From the NCBI GenBank assembly GCA_032622095.1, contig CP136069.1:184005122-184069121 (forward strand): a stretch of DNA of 64,000 nt, read 5' to 3'. The stretch's first letter is position 1; each line of letters begins with the position of its first letter. The DNA comes from Siphonodentalium dalli. Taxonomy: Eukaryota > Mollusca > Scaphopoda > Gadilida > Siphonodentaliidae. The notes below the pieces were generated by a model. It did not search any database. It was not told the DNA's origin and saw only the letters and a program-made list of their open reading frames with translations. A program made the position numbers and the translations under genes. Of this stretch, positions 11,877 through 25,402 are shown one piece after another.

Positions 11877-14800
11877 TTATTATTATTATTATACTACAGT
11901 ATTTTTCAACGCCCAAATCTCGGAATGTATTAGTACTAGAAAACTCAAGTTTGGTAAGTATGTTGGGGTAAATGAGTTCTATGCCTTTGGCTCATAACGG
12001 ATATTGTCCGCATTTACCCCGTGGAGTTATCTCCCTTTATATGAAAAAATGTCATTTTATTATCTCGGAAATTATAAGGAGCAGAGCATCGAAAATTGGA
12101 CTGTATACACATCTCGATATGCCCTACTGCCCACGGGCTTCAGAACTTGTGTCCGCGCTTTCCCTGAGGAGTTACCGCCCATAGTTGGCAAACCTCTATT
12201 TGATTGTACTCTGTTGTCCTCTTGTATCATTCCAGATAACTGCATGTGGTTTTCATAGTCGTGTTGACCGTTGTCAGTTTAGTCAGAGAAGGAAATTTTG
12301 ACAGGGTCGGACATATATTTTGACACTGGGGTGGGGGGCAAATTGTTTGCAAAATAAAATTTTGATTGACATTCATATATTTAAGTTTATGTATTTCCCG
12401 AACGAAAACAAACTCATACCGGAAAGGATTTTTGAAATCCGAGAAGAAATGCAAGAGTTACGGGCCCTCAAAGTTTGCAATTTGGGCCCATGTGCTTGAT
12501 AACACATCTCCTCCGAAGATGTCGAAGTTTGGATGTCAGCTGATACGCCAACGTGTGCGGACGGAAGAGGGCACGCGGTGGGCCAAATTTTGCCAGTGTC
12601 GGTTCATTATTGTGGGTCTGGGGAGGGGTGGTCCGTGGTACCAATTTTTAATTCTTCTCGGAATCAGATGAAACTTGGAATATAACATCTGCAACATCAG
12701 CCGATCTAGAAACTGGACGAATTTCGAAAATCCATCGAAAACTAAAAGAATCGCGGGCCCTCAAACTTTGCAATTTTGGGCCCATGTGCTTGATAACACA
12801 TCTCCTCCGAAGATATCGAACATAGGATGTCATCTGATACGAAAATGCGTACGGACTGGAGACGGCACGCGGTGGGCCAAATGTTGCCAGTGTCGGTTCA
12901 TTATTGTGGGTCTGGGGAGGGGTGGTCCGTGGTGCCGAATTTTAATTCTTCTCGGAATCAGATGAAACTTGGAATATAATATCTGCAACATCAGCCGATC
13001 TCGAAGCTGAACACAGATCGTAAATACGTTGGAAAATGGCGGAGATTTTGGCCGTACAAGTTTGAATTTGGGCCCATATGCTTTCAAATAATCAAAGTGT
13101 TATCCGTATCCAAATCAGATGAAATTTATACTATGCAATCTATGTCAGCCGCAAATCACAAAACTGGAAACAACTTTAAAATCCGTTGGAAACTGACGAA
13201 GTTACGGGGCCTCAAACTTAGCAGTTTGTGCCAGGGGTTGATGTTTTCCCAATCCCGTCACCCAATTTCGAGGCAGGGGTGGGGTCACGTCCAAACACTT
13301 GAGATCAACCTACACATATTAGGACAACATATAATCACCATACTTCATATTTTCCGTCCATAAACTGCGATTCTTTCCACTCATGATTGATCCTATTATT
13401 ATACTTCCATGGTGTAACCAAGGAAGTATATTGTTTTTCTACTGCGGCCGTTTTCTGTTTAATTGGAAATACTCAGAAACTAATGGGAGGAGGACCGCGA
13501 AATCTCTAGCGAATGAAGGCATCTAAGGTCTACTAAAAATAATGGTATCCGGATGTTGGTCCAATATCTTTTAACAGAGTTATGGCCCTTTTTCGATTAT
13601 TTTTCATTATTATTATTATTATTATTATACTACAGTATTTTTCAACGCCCAAATCTCGGAATGTATTAGTACTAGAAAACTCAAGTTTGGTAAGTATGTT
13701 GGGGTAAATGAGTTCTATGCCTTTGGCTCATAACGGATATTGTCCGCATTTACCCCGTGGAGTTATCTCCCTTTATATGAAAAAATGTCATTTTATTATC
13801 TCGGAAATTATAAGGAGCAGAGCATCGAAAATTGGACTGTATACACATCTCGATATGCCCTACTGCCCACGGGCTTCAGAACTTGTGTCCGCGCTTTCCC
13901 TGAGGAGTTACCGCCCATAGTTGGCAAACCTCTATTTGATTGTACTCTGTTGTCCTCTTGTATCATTCCAGATAACTGCATGTGGTTTTCATAGTCGTGT
14001 TGACCGTTGTCAGTTTAGTCAGAGAAGGAAATTTTGACAGGGTCGGACATATATTTTGACACTGGGGTGGGGGGCAAATTGTTTGCAAAATAAAATTTTG
14101 ATTGACATTCATATATTTAAGTTTATGTATTTCCCGAACGAAAACAAACTCATACCGGAAAGGATTTTTGAAATCCGAGAAGAAATGCAAGAGTTACGGG
14201 CCCTCAAAGTTTGCAATTTGGGCCCATGTGCTTGATAACACATCTCCTCCGAAGATGTCGAAGTTTGGATGTCAGCTGATACGCCAACGTGTGCGGACGG
14301 AAGAGGGCACGCGGTGGGCCAAATTTTGCCAGTGTCGGTTCATTATTGTGGGTCTGGGGAGGGGTGGTCCGTGGTACCAATTTTTAATTCTTCTCGGAAT
14401 CAGATGAAACTTGGAATATAACATCTGCAACATCAGCCGATCTAGAAACTGGACGAATTTCGAAAATCCATCGAAAACTAAAAGAATCGCGGGCCCTCAA
14501 ACTTTGCAATTTTGGGCCCATGTGCTTGATAACACATCTCCTCCGAAGATATCGAACATAGGATGTCATCTGATACGAAAATGCGTACGGACTGGAGACG
14601 GCACGCGGTGGGCCAAATGTTGCCAGTGTCGGTTCATTATTGTGGGTCTGGGGAGGGGTGGTCCGTGGTGCCGAATTTTAATTCTTCTCGGAATCAGATG
14701 AAACTTGGAATATAATATCTGCAACATCAGCCGATCTCGAAGCTGAACACAGATCGTAAATACGTTGGAAAATGGCGGAGATTTTGGCCGTACAAGTTTG

Positions 14801-17800
14801 AATTTGGGCCCATATGCTTTCAAATAATCAAAGTGTTATCCGTATCCAAATCAGATGAAATTTATACTATGCAATCTATGTCAGCCGCAAATCACAAAAC
14901 TGGAAACAACTTTAAAATCCGTTGGAAACTGACGAAGTTACGGGGCCTCAAACTTAGCAGTTTGTGCCAGGGGTTGATGTTTTCCCAATCCCGTCACCCA
15001 ATTTCGAGGCAGGGGTGGGGTCACGTCCAAACACTTGAGATCAACCTACACATATTAGGACAACATATAATCACCATACTTCATATTTTCCGTCCATAAA
15101 CTGCGATTCTTTCCACTCATGATTGATCCTATTATTATACTTCCATGGTGTAACCAAGGAAGTATATTGTTTTTCTACTGCGGCCGTTTTCTGTTTAATT
15201 GGAAATACTCAGAAACTAATGGGAGGAGGACCGCGAAATCTCTAGCGAATGAAGGCATCTAAGGTCTACTAAAAATAATGGTATCCGGATGTTGGTCCAA
15301 TATCTTTTAACAGAGTTATGGCCCTTTTTCGATTATTTTTCATTATTATTATTATTATTATTATACTACAGTATTTTTCAACGCCCAAATCTCGGAATGT
15401 ATTAGTACTAGAAAACTCAAGTTTGGTAAGTATGTTGGGGTAAATGAGTTCTATGCCTTTGGCTCATAACGGATATTGTCCGCATTTACCCCGTGGAGTT
15501 ATCTCCCTTTATATGAAAAAATGTCATTTTATTATCTCGGAAATTATAAGGAGCAGAGCATCGAAAATTGGACTGTATACACATCTCGATATGCCCTACT
15601 GCCCACGGGCTTCAGAACTTGTGTCCGCGCTTTCCCTGAGGAGTTACCGCCCATAGTTGGCAAACCTCTATTTGATTGTACTCTGTTGTCCTCTTGTATC
15701 ATTCCAGATAACTGCATGTGGTTTTCATAGTCGTGTTGACCGTTGTCAGTTTAGTCAGAGAAGGAAATTTTGACAGGGTCGGACATATATTTTGACACTG
15801 GGGTGGGGGGCAAATTGTTTGCAAAATAAAATTTTGATTGACATTCATATATTTAAGTTTATGTATTTCCCGAACGAAAACAAACTCATACCGGAAAGGA
15901 TTTTTGAAATCCGAGAAGAAATGCAAGAGTTACGGGCCCTCAAAGTTTGCAATTTGGGCCCATGTGCTTGATAACACATCTCCTCCGAAGATGTCGAAGT
16001 TTGGATGTCAGCTGATACGCCAACGTGTGCGGACGGAAGAGGGCACGCGGTGGGCCAAATTTTGCCAGTGTCGGTTCATTATTGTGGGTCTGGGGAGGGG
16101 TGGTCCGTGGTACCAATTTTTAATTCTTCTCGGAATCAGATGAAACTTGGAATATAACATCTGCAACATCAGCCGATCTAGAAACTGGACGAATTTCGAA
16201 AATCCATCGAAAACTAAAAGAATCGCGGGCCCTCAAACTTTGCAATTTTGGGCCCATGTGCTTGATAACACATCTCCTCCGAAGATATCGAACATAGGAT
16301 GTCATCTGATACGAAAATGCGTACGGACTGGAGACGGCACGCGGTGGGCCAAATGTTGCCAGTGTCGGTTCATTATTGTGGGTCTGGGGAGGGGTGGTCC
16401 GTGGTGCCGAATTTTAATTCTTCTCGGAATCAGATGAAACTTGGAATATAATATCTGCAACATCAGCCGATCTCGAAGCTGAACACAGATCGTAAATACG
16501 TTGGAAAATGGCGGAGATTTTGGCCGTACAAGTTTGAATTTGGGCCCATATGCTTTCAAATAATCAAAGTGTTATCCGTATCCAAATCAGATGAAATTTA
16601 TACTATGCAATCTATGTCAGCCGCAAATCACAAAACTGGAAACAACTTTAAAATCCGTTGGAAACTGACGAAGTTACGGGGCCTCAAACTTAGCAGTTTG
16701 TGCCAGGGGTTGATGTTTTCCCAATCCCGTCACCCAATTTCGAGGCAGGGGTGGGGTCACGTCCAAACACTTGAGATCAACCTACACATATTAGGACAAC
16801 ATATAATCACCATACTTCATATTTTCCGTCCATAAACTGCGATTCTTTCCACTCATGATTGATCCTATTATTATACTTCCATGGTGTAACCAAGGAAGTA
16901 TATTGTTTTTCTACTGCGGCCGTTTTCTGTTTAATTGGAAATACTCAGAAACTAATGGGAGGAGGACCGCGAAATCTCTAGCGAATGAAGGCATCTAAGG
17001 TCTACTAAAAATAATGGTATCCGGATGTTGGTCCAATATCTTTTAACAGAGTTATGGCCCTTTTTCGATTATTTTTCATTATTATTATTATTATTATTAT
17101 ACTACAGTATTTTTCAACGCCCAAATCTCGGAATGTATTAGTACTAGAAAACTCAAGTTTGGTAAGTATGTTGGGGTAAATGAGTTCTATGCCTTTGGCT
17201 CATAACGGATATTGTCCGCATTTACCCCGTGGAGTTATCTCCCTTTATATGAAAAAATGTCATTTTATTATCTCGGAAATTATAAGGAGCAGAGCATCGA
17301 AAATTGGACTGTATACACATCTCGATATGCCCTACTGCCCACGGGCTTCAGAACTTGTGTCCGCGCTTTCCCTGAGGAGTTACCGCCCATAGTTGGCAAA
17401 CCTCTATTTGATTGTACTCTGTTGTCCTCTTGTATCATTCCAGATAACTGCATGTGGTTTTCATAGTCGTGTTGACCGTTGTCAGTTTAGTCAGAGAAGG
17501 AAATTTTGACAGGGTCGGACATATATTTTGACACTGGGGTGGGGGGCAAATTGTTTGCAAAATAAAATTTTGATTGACATTCATATATTTAAGTTTATGT
17601 ATTTCCCGAACGAAAACAAACTCATACCGGAAAGGATTTTTGAAATCCGAGAAGAAATGCAAGAGTTACGGGCCCTCAAAGTTTGCAATTTGGGCCCATG
17701 TGCTTGATAACACATCTCCTCCGAAGATGTCGAAGTTTGGATGTCAGCTGATACGCCAACGTGTGCGGACGGAAGAGGGCACGCGGTGGGCCAAATTTTG

Positions 17801-20800
17801 CCAGTGTCGGTTCATTATTGTGGGTCTGGGGAGGGGTGGTCCGTGGTACCAATTTTTAATTCTTCTCGGAATCAGATGAAACTTGGAATATAACATCTGC
17901 AACATCAGCCGATCTAGAAACTGGACGAATTTCGAAAATCCATCGAAAACTAAAAGAATCGCGGGCCCTCAAACTTTGCAATTTTGGGCCCATGTGCTTG
18001 ATAACACATCTCCTCCGAAGATATCGAACATAGGATGTCATCTGATACGAAAATGCGTACGGACTGGAGACGGCACGCGGTGGGCCAAATGTTGCCAGTG
18101 TCGGTTCATTATTGTGGGTCTGGGGAGGGGTGGTCCGTGGTGCCGAATTTTAATTCTTCTCGGAATCAGATGAAACTTGGAATATAATATCTGCAACATC
18201 AGCCGATCTCGAAGCTGAACACAGATCGTAAATACGTTGGAAAATGGCGGAGATTTTGGCCGTACAAGTTTGAATTTGGGCCCATATGCTTTCAAATAAT
18301 CAAAGTGTTATCCGTATCCAAATCAGATGAAATTTATACTATGCAATCTATGTCAGCCGCAAATCACAAAACTGGAAACAACTTTAAAATCCGTTGGAAA
18401 CTGACGAAGTTACGGGGCCTCAAACTTAGCAGTTTGTGCCAGGGGTTGATGTTTTCCCAATCCCGTCACCCAATTTCGAGGCAGGGGTGGGGTCACGTCC
18501 AAACACTTGAGATCAACCTACACATATTAGGACAACATATAATCACCATACTTCATATTTTCCGTCCATAAACTGCGATTCTTTCCACTCATGATTGATC
18601 CTATTATTATACTTCCATGGTGTAACCAAGGAAGTATATTGTTTTTCTACTGCGGCCGTTTTCTGTTTAATTGGAAATACTCAGAAACTAATGGGAGGAG
18701 GACCGCGAAATCTCTAGCGAATGAAGGCATCTAAGGTCTACTAAAAATAATGGTATCCGGATGTTGGTCCAATATCTTTTAACAGAGTTATGGCCCTTTT
18801 TCGATTATTTTTCATTATTATTATTATTATTATTATACTACAGTATTTTTCAACGCCCAAATCTCGGAATGTATTAGTACTAGAAAACTCAAGTTTGGTA
18901 AGTATGTTGGGGTAAATGAGTTCTATGCCTTTGGCTCATAACGGATATTGTCCGCATTTACCCCGTGGAGTTATCTCCCTTTATATGAAAAAATGTCATT
19001 TTATTATCTCGGAAATTATAAGGAGCAGAGCATCGAAAATTGGACTGTATACACATCTCGATATGCCCTACTGCCCACGGGCTTCAGAACTTGTGTCCGC
19101 GCTTTCCCTGAGGAGTTACCGCCCATAGTTGGCAAACCTCTATTTGATTGTACTCTGTTGTCCTCTTGTATCATTCCAGATAACTGCATGTGGTTTTCAT
19201 AGTCGTGTTGACCGTTGTCAGTTTAGTCAGAGAAGGAAATTTTGACAGGGTCGGACATATATTTTGACACTGGGGTGGGGGGCAAATTGTTTGCAAAATA
19301 AAATTTTGATTGACATTCATATATTTAAGTTTATGTATTTCCCGAACGAAAACAAACTCATACCGGAAAGGATTTTTGAAATCCGAGAAGAAATGCAAGA
19401 GTTACGGGCCCTCAAAGTTTGCAATTTGGGCCCATGTGCTTGATAACACATCTCCTCCGAAGATGTCGAAGTTTGGATGTCAGCTGATACGCCAACGTGT
19501 GCGGACGGAAGAGGGCACGCGGTGGGCCAAATTTTGCCAGTGTCGGTTCATTATTGTGGGTCTGGGGAGGGGTGGTCCGTGGTACCAATTTTTAATTCTT
19601 CTCGGAATCAGATGAAACTTGGAATATAACATCTGCAACATCAGCCGATCTAGAAACTGGACGAATTTCGAAAATCCATCGAAAACTAAAAGAATCGCGG
19701 GCCCTCAAACTTTGCAATTTTGGGCCCATGTGCTTGATAACACATCTCCTCCGAAGATATCGAACATAGGATGTCATCTGATACGAAAATGCGTACGGAC
19801 TGGAGACGGCACGCGGTGGGCCAAATGTTGCCAGTGTCGGTTCATTATTGTGGGTCTGGGGAGGGGTGGTCCGTGGTGCCGAATTTTAATTCTTCTCGGA
19901 ATCAGATGAAACTTGGAATATAATATCTGCAACATCAGCCGATCTCGAAGCTGAACACAGATCGTAAATACGTTGGAAAATGGCGGAGATTTTGGCCGTA
20001 CAAGTTTGAATTTGGGCCCATATGCTTTCAAATAATCAAAGTGTTATCCGTATCCAAATCAGATGAAATTTATACTATGCAATCTATGTCAGCCGCAAAT
20101 CACAAAACTGGAAACAACTTTAAAATCCGTTGGAAACTGACGAAGTTACGGGGCCTCAAACTTAGCAGTTTGTGCCAGGGGTTGATGTTTTCCCAATCCC
20201 GTCACCCAATTTCGAGGCAGGGGTGGGGTCACGTCCAAACACTTGAGATCAACCTACACATATTAGGACAACATATAATCACCATACTTCATATTTTCCG
20301 TCCATAAACTGCGATTCTTTCCACTCATGATTGATCCTATTATTATACTTCCATGGTGTAACCAAGGAAGTATATTGTTTTTCTACTGCGGCCGTTTTCT
20401 GTTTAATTGGAAATACTCAGAAACTAATGGGAGGAGGACCGCGAAATCTCTAGCGAATGAAGGCATCTAAGGTCTACTAAAAATAATGGTATCCGGATGT
20501 TGGTCCAATATCTTTTAACAGAGTTATGGCCCTTTTTCGATTATTTTTCATTATTATTATTATTATTATTATACTACAGTATTTTTCAACGCCCAAATCT
20601 CGGAATGTATTAGTACTAGAAAACTCAAGTTTGGTAAGTATGTTGGGGTAAATGAGTTCTATGCCTTTGGCTCATAACGGATATTGTCCGCATTTACCCC
20701 GTGGAGTTATCTCCCTTTATATGAAAAAATGTCATTTTATTATCTCGGAAATTATAAGGAGCAGAGCATCGAAAATTGGACTGTATACACATCTCGATAT

Positions 20801-22936
20801 GCCCTACTGCCCACGGGCTTCAGAACTTGTGTCCGCGCTTTCCCTGAGGAGTTACCGCCCATAGTTGGCAAACCTCTATTTGATTGTACTCTGTTGTCCT
20901 CTTGTATCATTCCAGATAACTGCATGTGGTTTTCATAGTCGTGTTGACCGTTGTCAGTTTAGTCAGAGAAGGAAATTTTGACAGGGTCGGACATATATTT
21001 TGACACTGGGGTGGGGGGCAAATTGTTTGCAAAATAAAATTTTGATTGACATTCATATATTTAAGTTTATGTATTTCCCGAACGAAAACAAACTCATACC
21101 GGAAAGGATTTTTGAAATCCGAGAAGAAATGCAAGAGTTACGGGCCCTCAAAGTTTGCAATTTGGGCCCATGTGCTTGATAACACATCTCCTCCGAAGAT
21201 GTCGAAGTTTGGATGTCAGCTGATACGCCAACGTGTGCGGACGGAAGAGGGCACGCGGTGGGCCAAATTTTGCCAGTGTCGGTTCATTATTGTGGGTCTG
21301 GGGAGGGGTGGTCCGTGGTACCAATTTTTAATTCTTCTCGGAATCAGATGAAACTTGGAATATAACATCTGCAACATCAGCCGATCTAGAAACTGGACGA
21401 ATTTCGAAAATCCATCGAAAACTAAAAGAATCGCGGGCCCTCAAACTTTGCAATTTTGGGCCCATGTGCTTGATAACACATCTCCTCCGAAGATATCGAA
21501 CATAGGATGTCATCTGATACGAAAATGCGTACGGACTGGAGACGGCACGCGGTGGGCCAAATGTTGCCAGTGTCGGTTCATTATTGTGGGTCTGGGGAGG
21601 GGTGGTCCGTGGTGCCGAATTTTAATTCTTCTCGGAATCAGATGAAACTTGGAATATAATATCTGCAACATCAGCCGATCTCGAAGCTGAACACAGATCG
21701 TAAATACGTTGGAAAATGGCGGAGATTTTGGCCGTACAAGTTTGAATTTGGGCCCATATGCTTTCAAATAATCAAAGTGTTATCCGTATCCAAATCAGAT
21801 GAAATTTATACTATGCAATCTATGTCAGCCGCAAATCACAAAACTGGAAACAACTTTAAAATCCGTTGGAAACTGACGAAGTTACGGGGCCTCAAACTTA
21901 GCAGTTTGTGCCAGGGGTTGATGTTTTCCCAATCCCGTCACCCAATTTCGAGGCAGGGGTGGGGTCACGTCCAAACACTTGAGATCAACCTACACATATT
22001 AGGACAACATATAATCACCATACTTCATATTTTCCGTCCATAAACTGCGATTCTTTCCACTCATGATTGATCCTATTATTATACTTCCATGGTGTAACCA
22101 AGGAAGTATATTGTTTTTCTACTGCGGCCGTTTTCTGTTTAATTGGAAATACTCAGAAACTAATGGGAGGAGGACCGCGAAATCTCTAGCGAATGAAGGC
22201 ATCTAAGGTCTACTAAAAATAATGGTATCCGGATGTTGGTCCAATATCTTTTAACAGAGTTATGGCCCTTTTTCGATTATTTTTCATTATTATTATTATT
22301 ATTATTATACTACAGTATTTTTCAACGCCCAAATCTCGGAATGTATTAGTACTAGAAAACTCAAGTTTGGTAAGTATGTTGGGGTAAATGAGTTCTATGC
22401 CTTTGGCTCATAACGGATATTGTCCGCATTTACCCCGTGGAGTTATCTCCCTTTATATGAAAAAATGTCATTTTATTATCTCGGAAATTATAAGGAGCAG
22501 AGCATCGAAAATTGGACTGTATACACATCTCGATATGCCCTACTGCCCACGGGCTTCAGAACTTGTGTCCGCGCTTTCCCTGAGGAGTTACCGCCCATAG
22601 TTGGCAAACCTCTATTTGATTGTACTCTGTTGTCCTCTTGTATCATTCCAGATAACTGCATGTGGTTTTCATAGTCGTGTTGACCGTTGTCAGTTTAGTC
22701 AGAGAAGGAAATTTTGACAGGGTCGGACATATATTTTGACACTGGGGTGGGGGGCAAATTGTTTGCAAAATAAAATTTTGATTGACATTCATATATTTAA
22801 GTTTATGTATTTCCCGAACGAAAACAAACTCATACCGGAAAGGATTTTTGAAATCCGAGAAGAAATGCAAGAGTTACGGGCCCTCAAAGTTTGCAATTTG
22901 GGCCCATGTGCTTGATAACACATCTCCTCCGAAGAT
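11877..22936. repeat. Type 1 macrosatellite array, 1736-bp unit, about 6.4 copies
   Basis: Unit starts (ATACTACAG) fall at 11891, 13627, 15363, 17099, 18835, 20571 and 22307, exactly 1736 bp apart. The last unit is cut at 22936. The units look identical in every stretch I compared, including the short ORFs, so the array is recently amplified or strongly homogenised. Each unit has one module A hairpin (13400, 15136, 16872, 18608, 20344, 22080). The 61-101 codon frames recur with the period, overlap each other on both strands and have no recognisable domain; I treat all as non-coding. Confidence 0.96.
13400..13430. other. Module A hairpin (representative copy)
   Basis: A 31-nt imperfect palindrome: 9-bp arms TATACTTCC/GGAAGTATA, one A-A mismatch, a TGGT/ACCA inner stem and a 3-nt loop. 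Equivalent copies lie at 923, 2658, 2872, 4604, 4815, 6546, 15136, 16872, 18608, 20344 and 22080. The strand complement of its left half, ACCATGGAAGTATA, also occurs just before the 3' palindrome of all three Helitron-like elements. Confidence 0.85.
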
Positions 22937-25402
22937 TCAGATTATGCTACACGCGAAACGGAGATGACTTTTGGGAAATCCAGAGTCCAAAACGGATCCA
23001 AATCGACCTGTCCCAGAAAAGTCGTTCATTTTGTTTTCACTTTTTGAAAAAGGCTCCAATATTTCAACCAAAACTTTTGGACTTAGAACATTATTTTTTT
23101 CTCAGTCAAATGAAAAGAGCTCTTCAAAATAATTCCGCTTATATATATAATATATATTATCTATATATACGCCAAAAATTTGTCACTCCCCTCTCTCCTT
23201 CCTCCGGCTACCCCATCCTCCGTGGGATGGAACCTACCTCCGATTCGAATACACCCGTCTTGCCGCGGGCCAGTCTCATTCCTCTACCAGAGAACTGATA
23301 GAACGCCCGTCGAATTCCAACAATCATTTCCAGAGTGCTATATTGGTATGAGTTCATATCGGAGCCGTTATAAAGCAAATAACTTGGATTTTAATATAAA
23401 CCCACCTATTCGTAAATTGTGTAGCCCATGGTGTGTGGTAAATTATCATTTTATCGTGTATAGTGTGTCATGAGCTATCTGCGTGCGTGCATTTCACTTT
23501 TGTATTTTCTTTCGCATCTTCAACGCACTGCATATCATATACAACCAAACAAAATACAAACATTACATTAATTTGATCACACAAGACTTCGTTATATGGT
23601 GTATATTTCTACTAACGTAATGACGACGTATAGCCAATTATTCCATTTGCGATAACAACGATAAACACATAGAAACATGCAAACATCATCAGTTTCGTAA
23701 GATCAATTTGTATATTGTTTATATTCTAGTTATTTATCGAATATAAAAAGCATCTTTACATTATCTTTAGTTTGGTATTATTCGTATTTGATGATTAAAA
23801 TACACCAAAACATGTTAAAAATAAAAAATAAAAAAAGATAATTTGACGGGATTCGAACTCACGTCGCAATAAAACACAAACTGAATGTTTGACGCTCTCT
23901 CCACTCGGCTACGCACTGCGCTGTTAATTTATAAGAAAATATATTAGTATTAAATATGTAGGCATATAACTGTGTATATTTAAACTTTATATCCAAACTG
24001 ATTGAAATCGAATATAAAAAGCATCTTTACATTATCTTTAGTTTGGTATTATTCGTATTTGATGATTAAAATACACCAAAACATGTTAAAAATAAAAAAT
24101 AAAAAAAGATAATTTGACGGGATTCGAACTCACGTCGCAATAAAAACACAAACTGAAGGTTTGACGCTCTGACCACTCGACTACGCACTGCGCTATTAAT
24201 TTATAAGAAAATATATTAGTATTAAATATATAGGCATATAACTGTGTATATTTAAACTTTATATCCAAACTGATTGAAATGCGTGACTATATATATATAC
24301 CCCTTTCCGCTATACGGGGAACAGGAAAATGCACCTATTCTTCCCACCAAATCCAAAAGGGCTAATTAAAGAGCAAGGTAATGTCGTAGCAGGTACATTT
24401 GGATATTCTATTCACGCCCCCCCCCCCCAAATCTTGACCGCTATACTTCAAATTCAAACATCGAGAATTTTTTTTTTGACGAGTACATCTGATAGCTAGT
24501 GTTCACGCGCATCTAGAGCGCAATTTTCTAATTTTCAGATGGAACGGAACGGTTTACTCGTGACAACGCTATATATCATAAATATGTATACTTCTGTAGT
24601 CTATCACTAGCCGATTTTTAGCCCCAAATCCAAACGGGCCGATGTAGGAGCGAGTTTAATGCGGTGGTACATAAGCCGGTATACTGTAGGTATGACTCTA
24701 AAATTTGACCTCTCTAATATAAACGCAACCTGCTCAAGGGAGTGTTTGTGTCGGGTGGGTTCAGATTTGGAAAATTCCACCGAAGATCAAATGGGCAAAA
24801 TTACTCCGAAAATCATATATTGAGATAAAAACTTTTCGATGAGTGGATGTGATAAGTAGTATATAAACGCAAGATTAGTACACTTTTTAATGATTTATAT
24901 TGAACGGTTTAACCCTGGTAGCGTATAACGTTGTGACGGGTGATATATATTACTCAAATTCAAACCCTCTCTTCATGACGCAAATTCAAACGGACTTAGC
25001 AAGAAGCAAGGCAAATGCATGAATATGCTCACCGATATACTATATAGGTATGTCCGCTCTACTGTAAAAGTAACATATTGTCACGATTTGACCTGTCCAA
25101 AACACTCCCCGGACAAAAGTTTTCCTAGGTATAAAATTTCGTCGAAATCCGATCGTTTTACTCGATTTGACCTTGAACTTACCATTTCGAATGTCAATGT
25201 CAGGTCGGGGTCACGACTTGACCCGCCCAAAAGACTCCCCGGACAAAAGTACCCCTAGGTATCAAATTTCGTGGAAATCCGCATGTTTTACCCGATTTGA
25301 CCTTCGATTGACCATTTTGAAGACCAAGGTCAGGTCGGGATGGGATGGGATGGGATGGAATACCATGGAAGTATATCTGATTCCATGGAATCTGACCTCT
25401 AG
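22937..25402 (+). mobile_element. Helitron-like non-autonomous element, long copy 2
   Basis: It begins TCAGATTATG directly after satellite sequence and ends with the GATTCCATGGAATC palindrome, TGACCT and CTAG. Start TC and end hairpin-CTAG fit a Helitron. The right flank TTGTTTTTGTTATTC is the right half of an intact site seen at 28110/28111 and 31490/31491, where it is preceded by A. The insertion was therefore between A and T, the known Helitron target. The matching left half is not present at 22936; satellite is there instead. It is near identical to 9410-11876 and carries the same tRNA-like pair and 130-bp repeats. Confidence 0.72.
23738..24279 (-). repeat. Two tandem tRNA-derived repeats in long copy 2
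   Basis: Same 271-bp tandem pair as at 10210-10750. The minus-strand B boxes are at 23848-23860 and 24119-24131, and the A boxes at 23901-23911 and 24173-24183. One A box has changed to TAGTCGAGTGG, showing slow drift. Confidence 0.7.

Noticed and set aside
12366-12965. Recurrent 96-101 codon ORFs in every satellite unit
   Set aside because: They repeat with the 1736-bp period, overlap frames on both strands, encode duplicated subrepeat text and have no domain; the diverged type 2 units do not keep the frames.
1-22936. CRISPR-like or prokaryotic repeat system
   Set aside because: Repeats are long tandem units without short repeat-spacer structure, and the context is eukaryotic.
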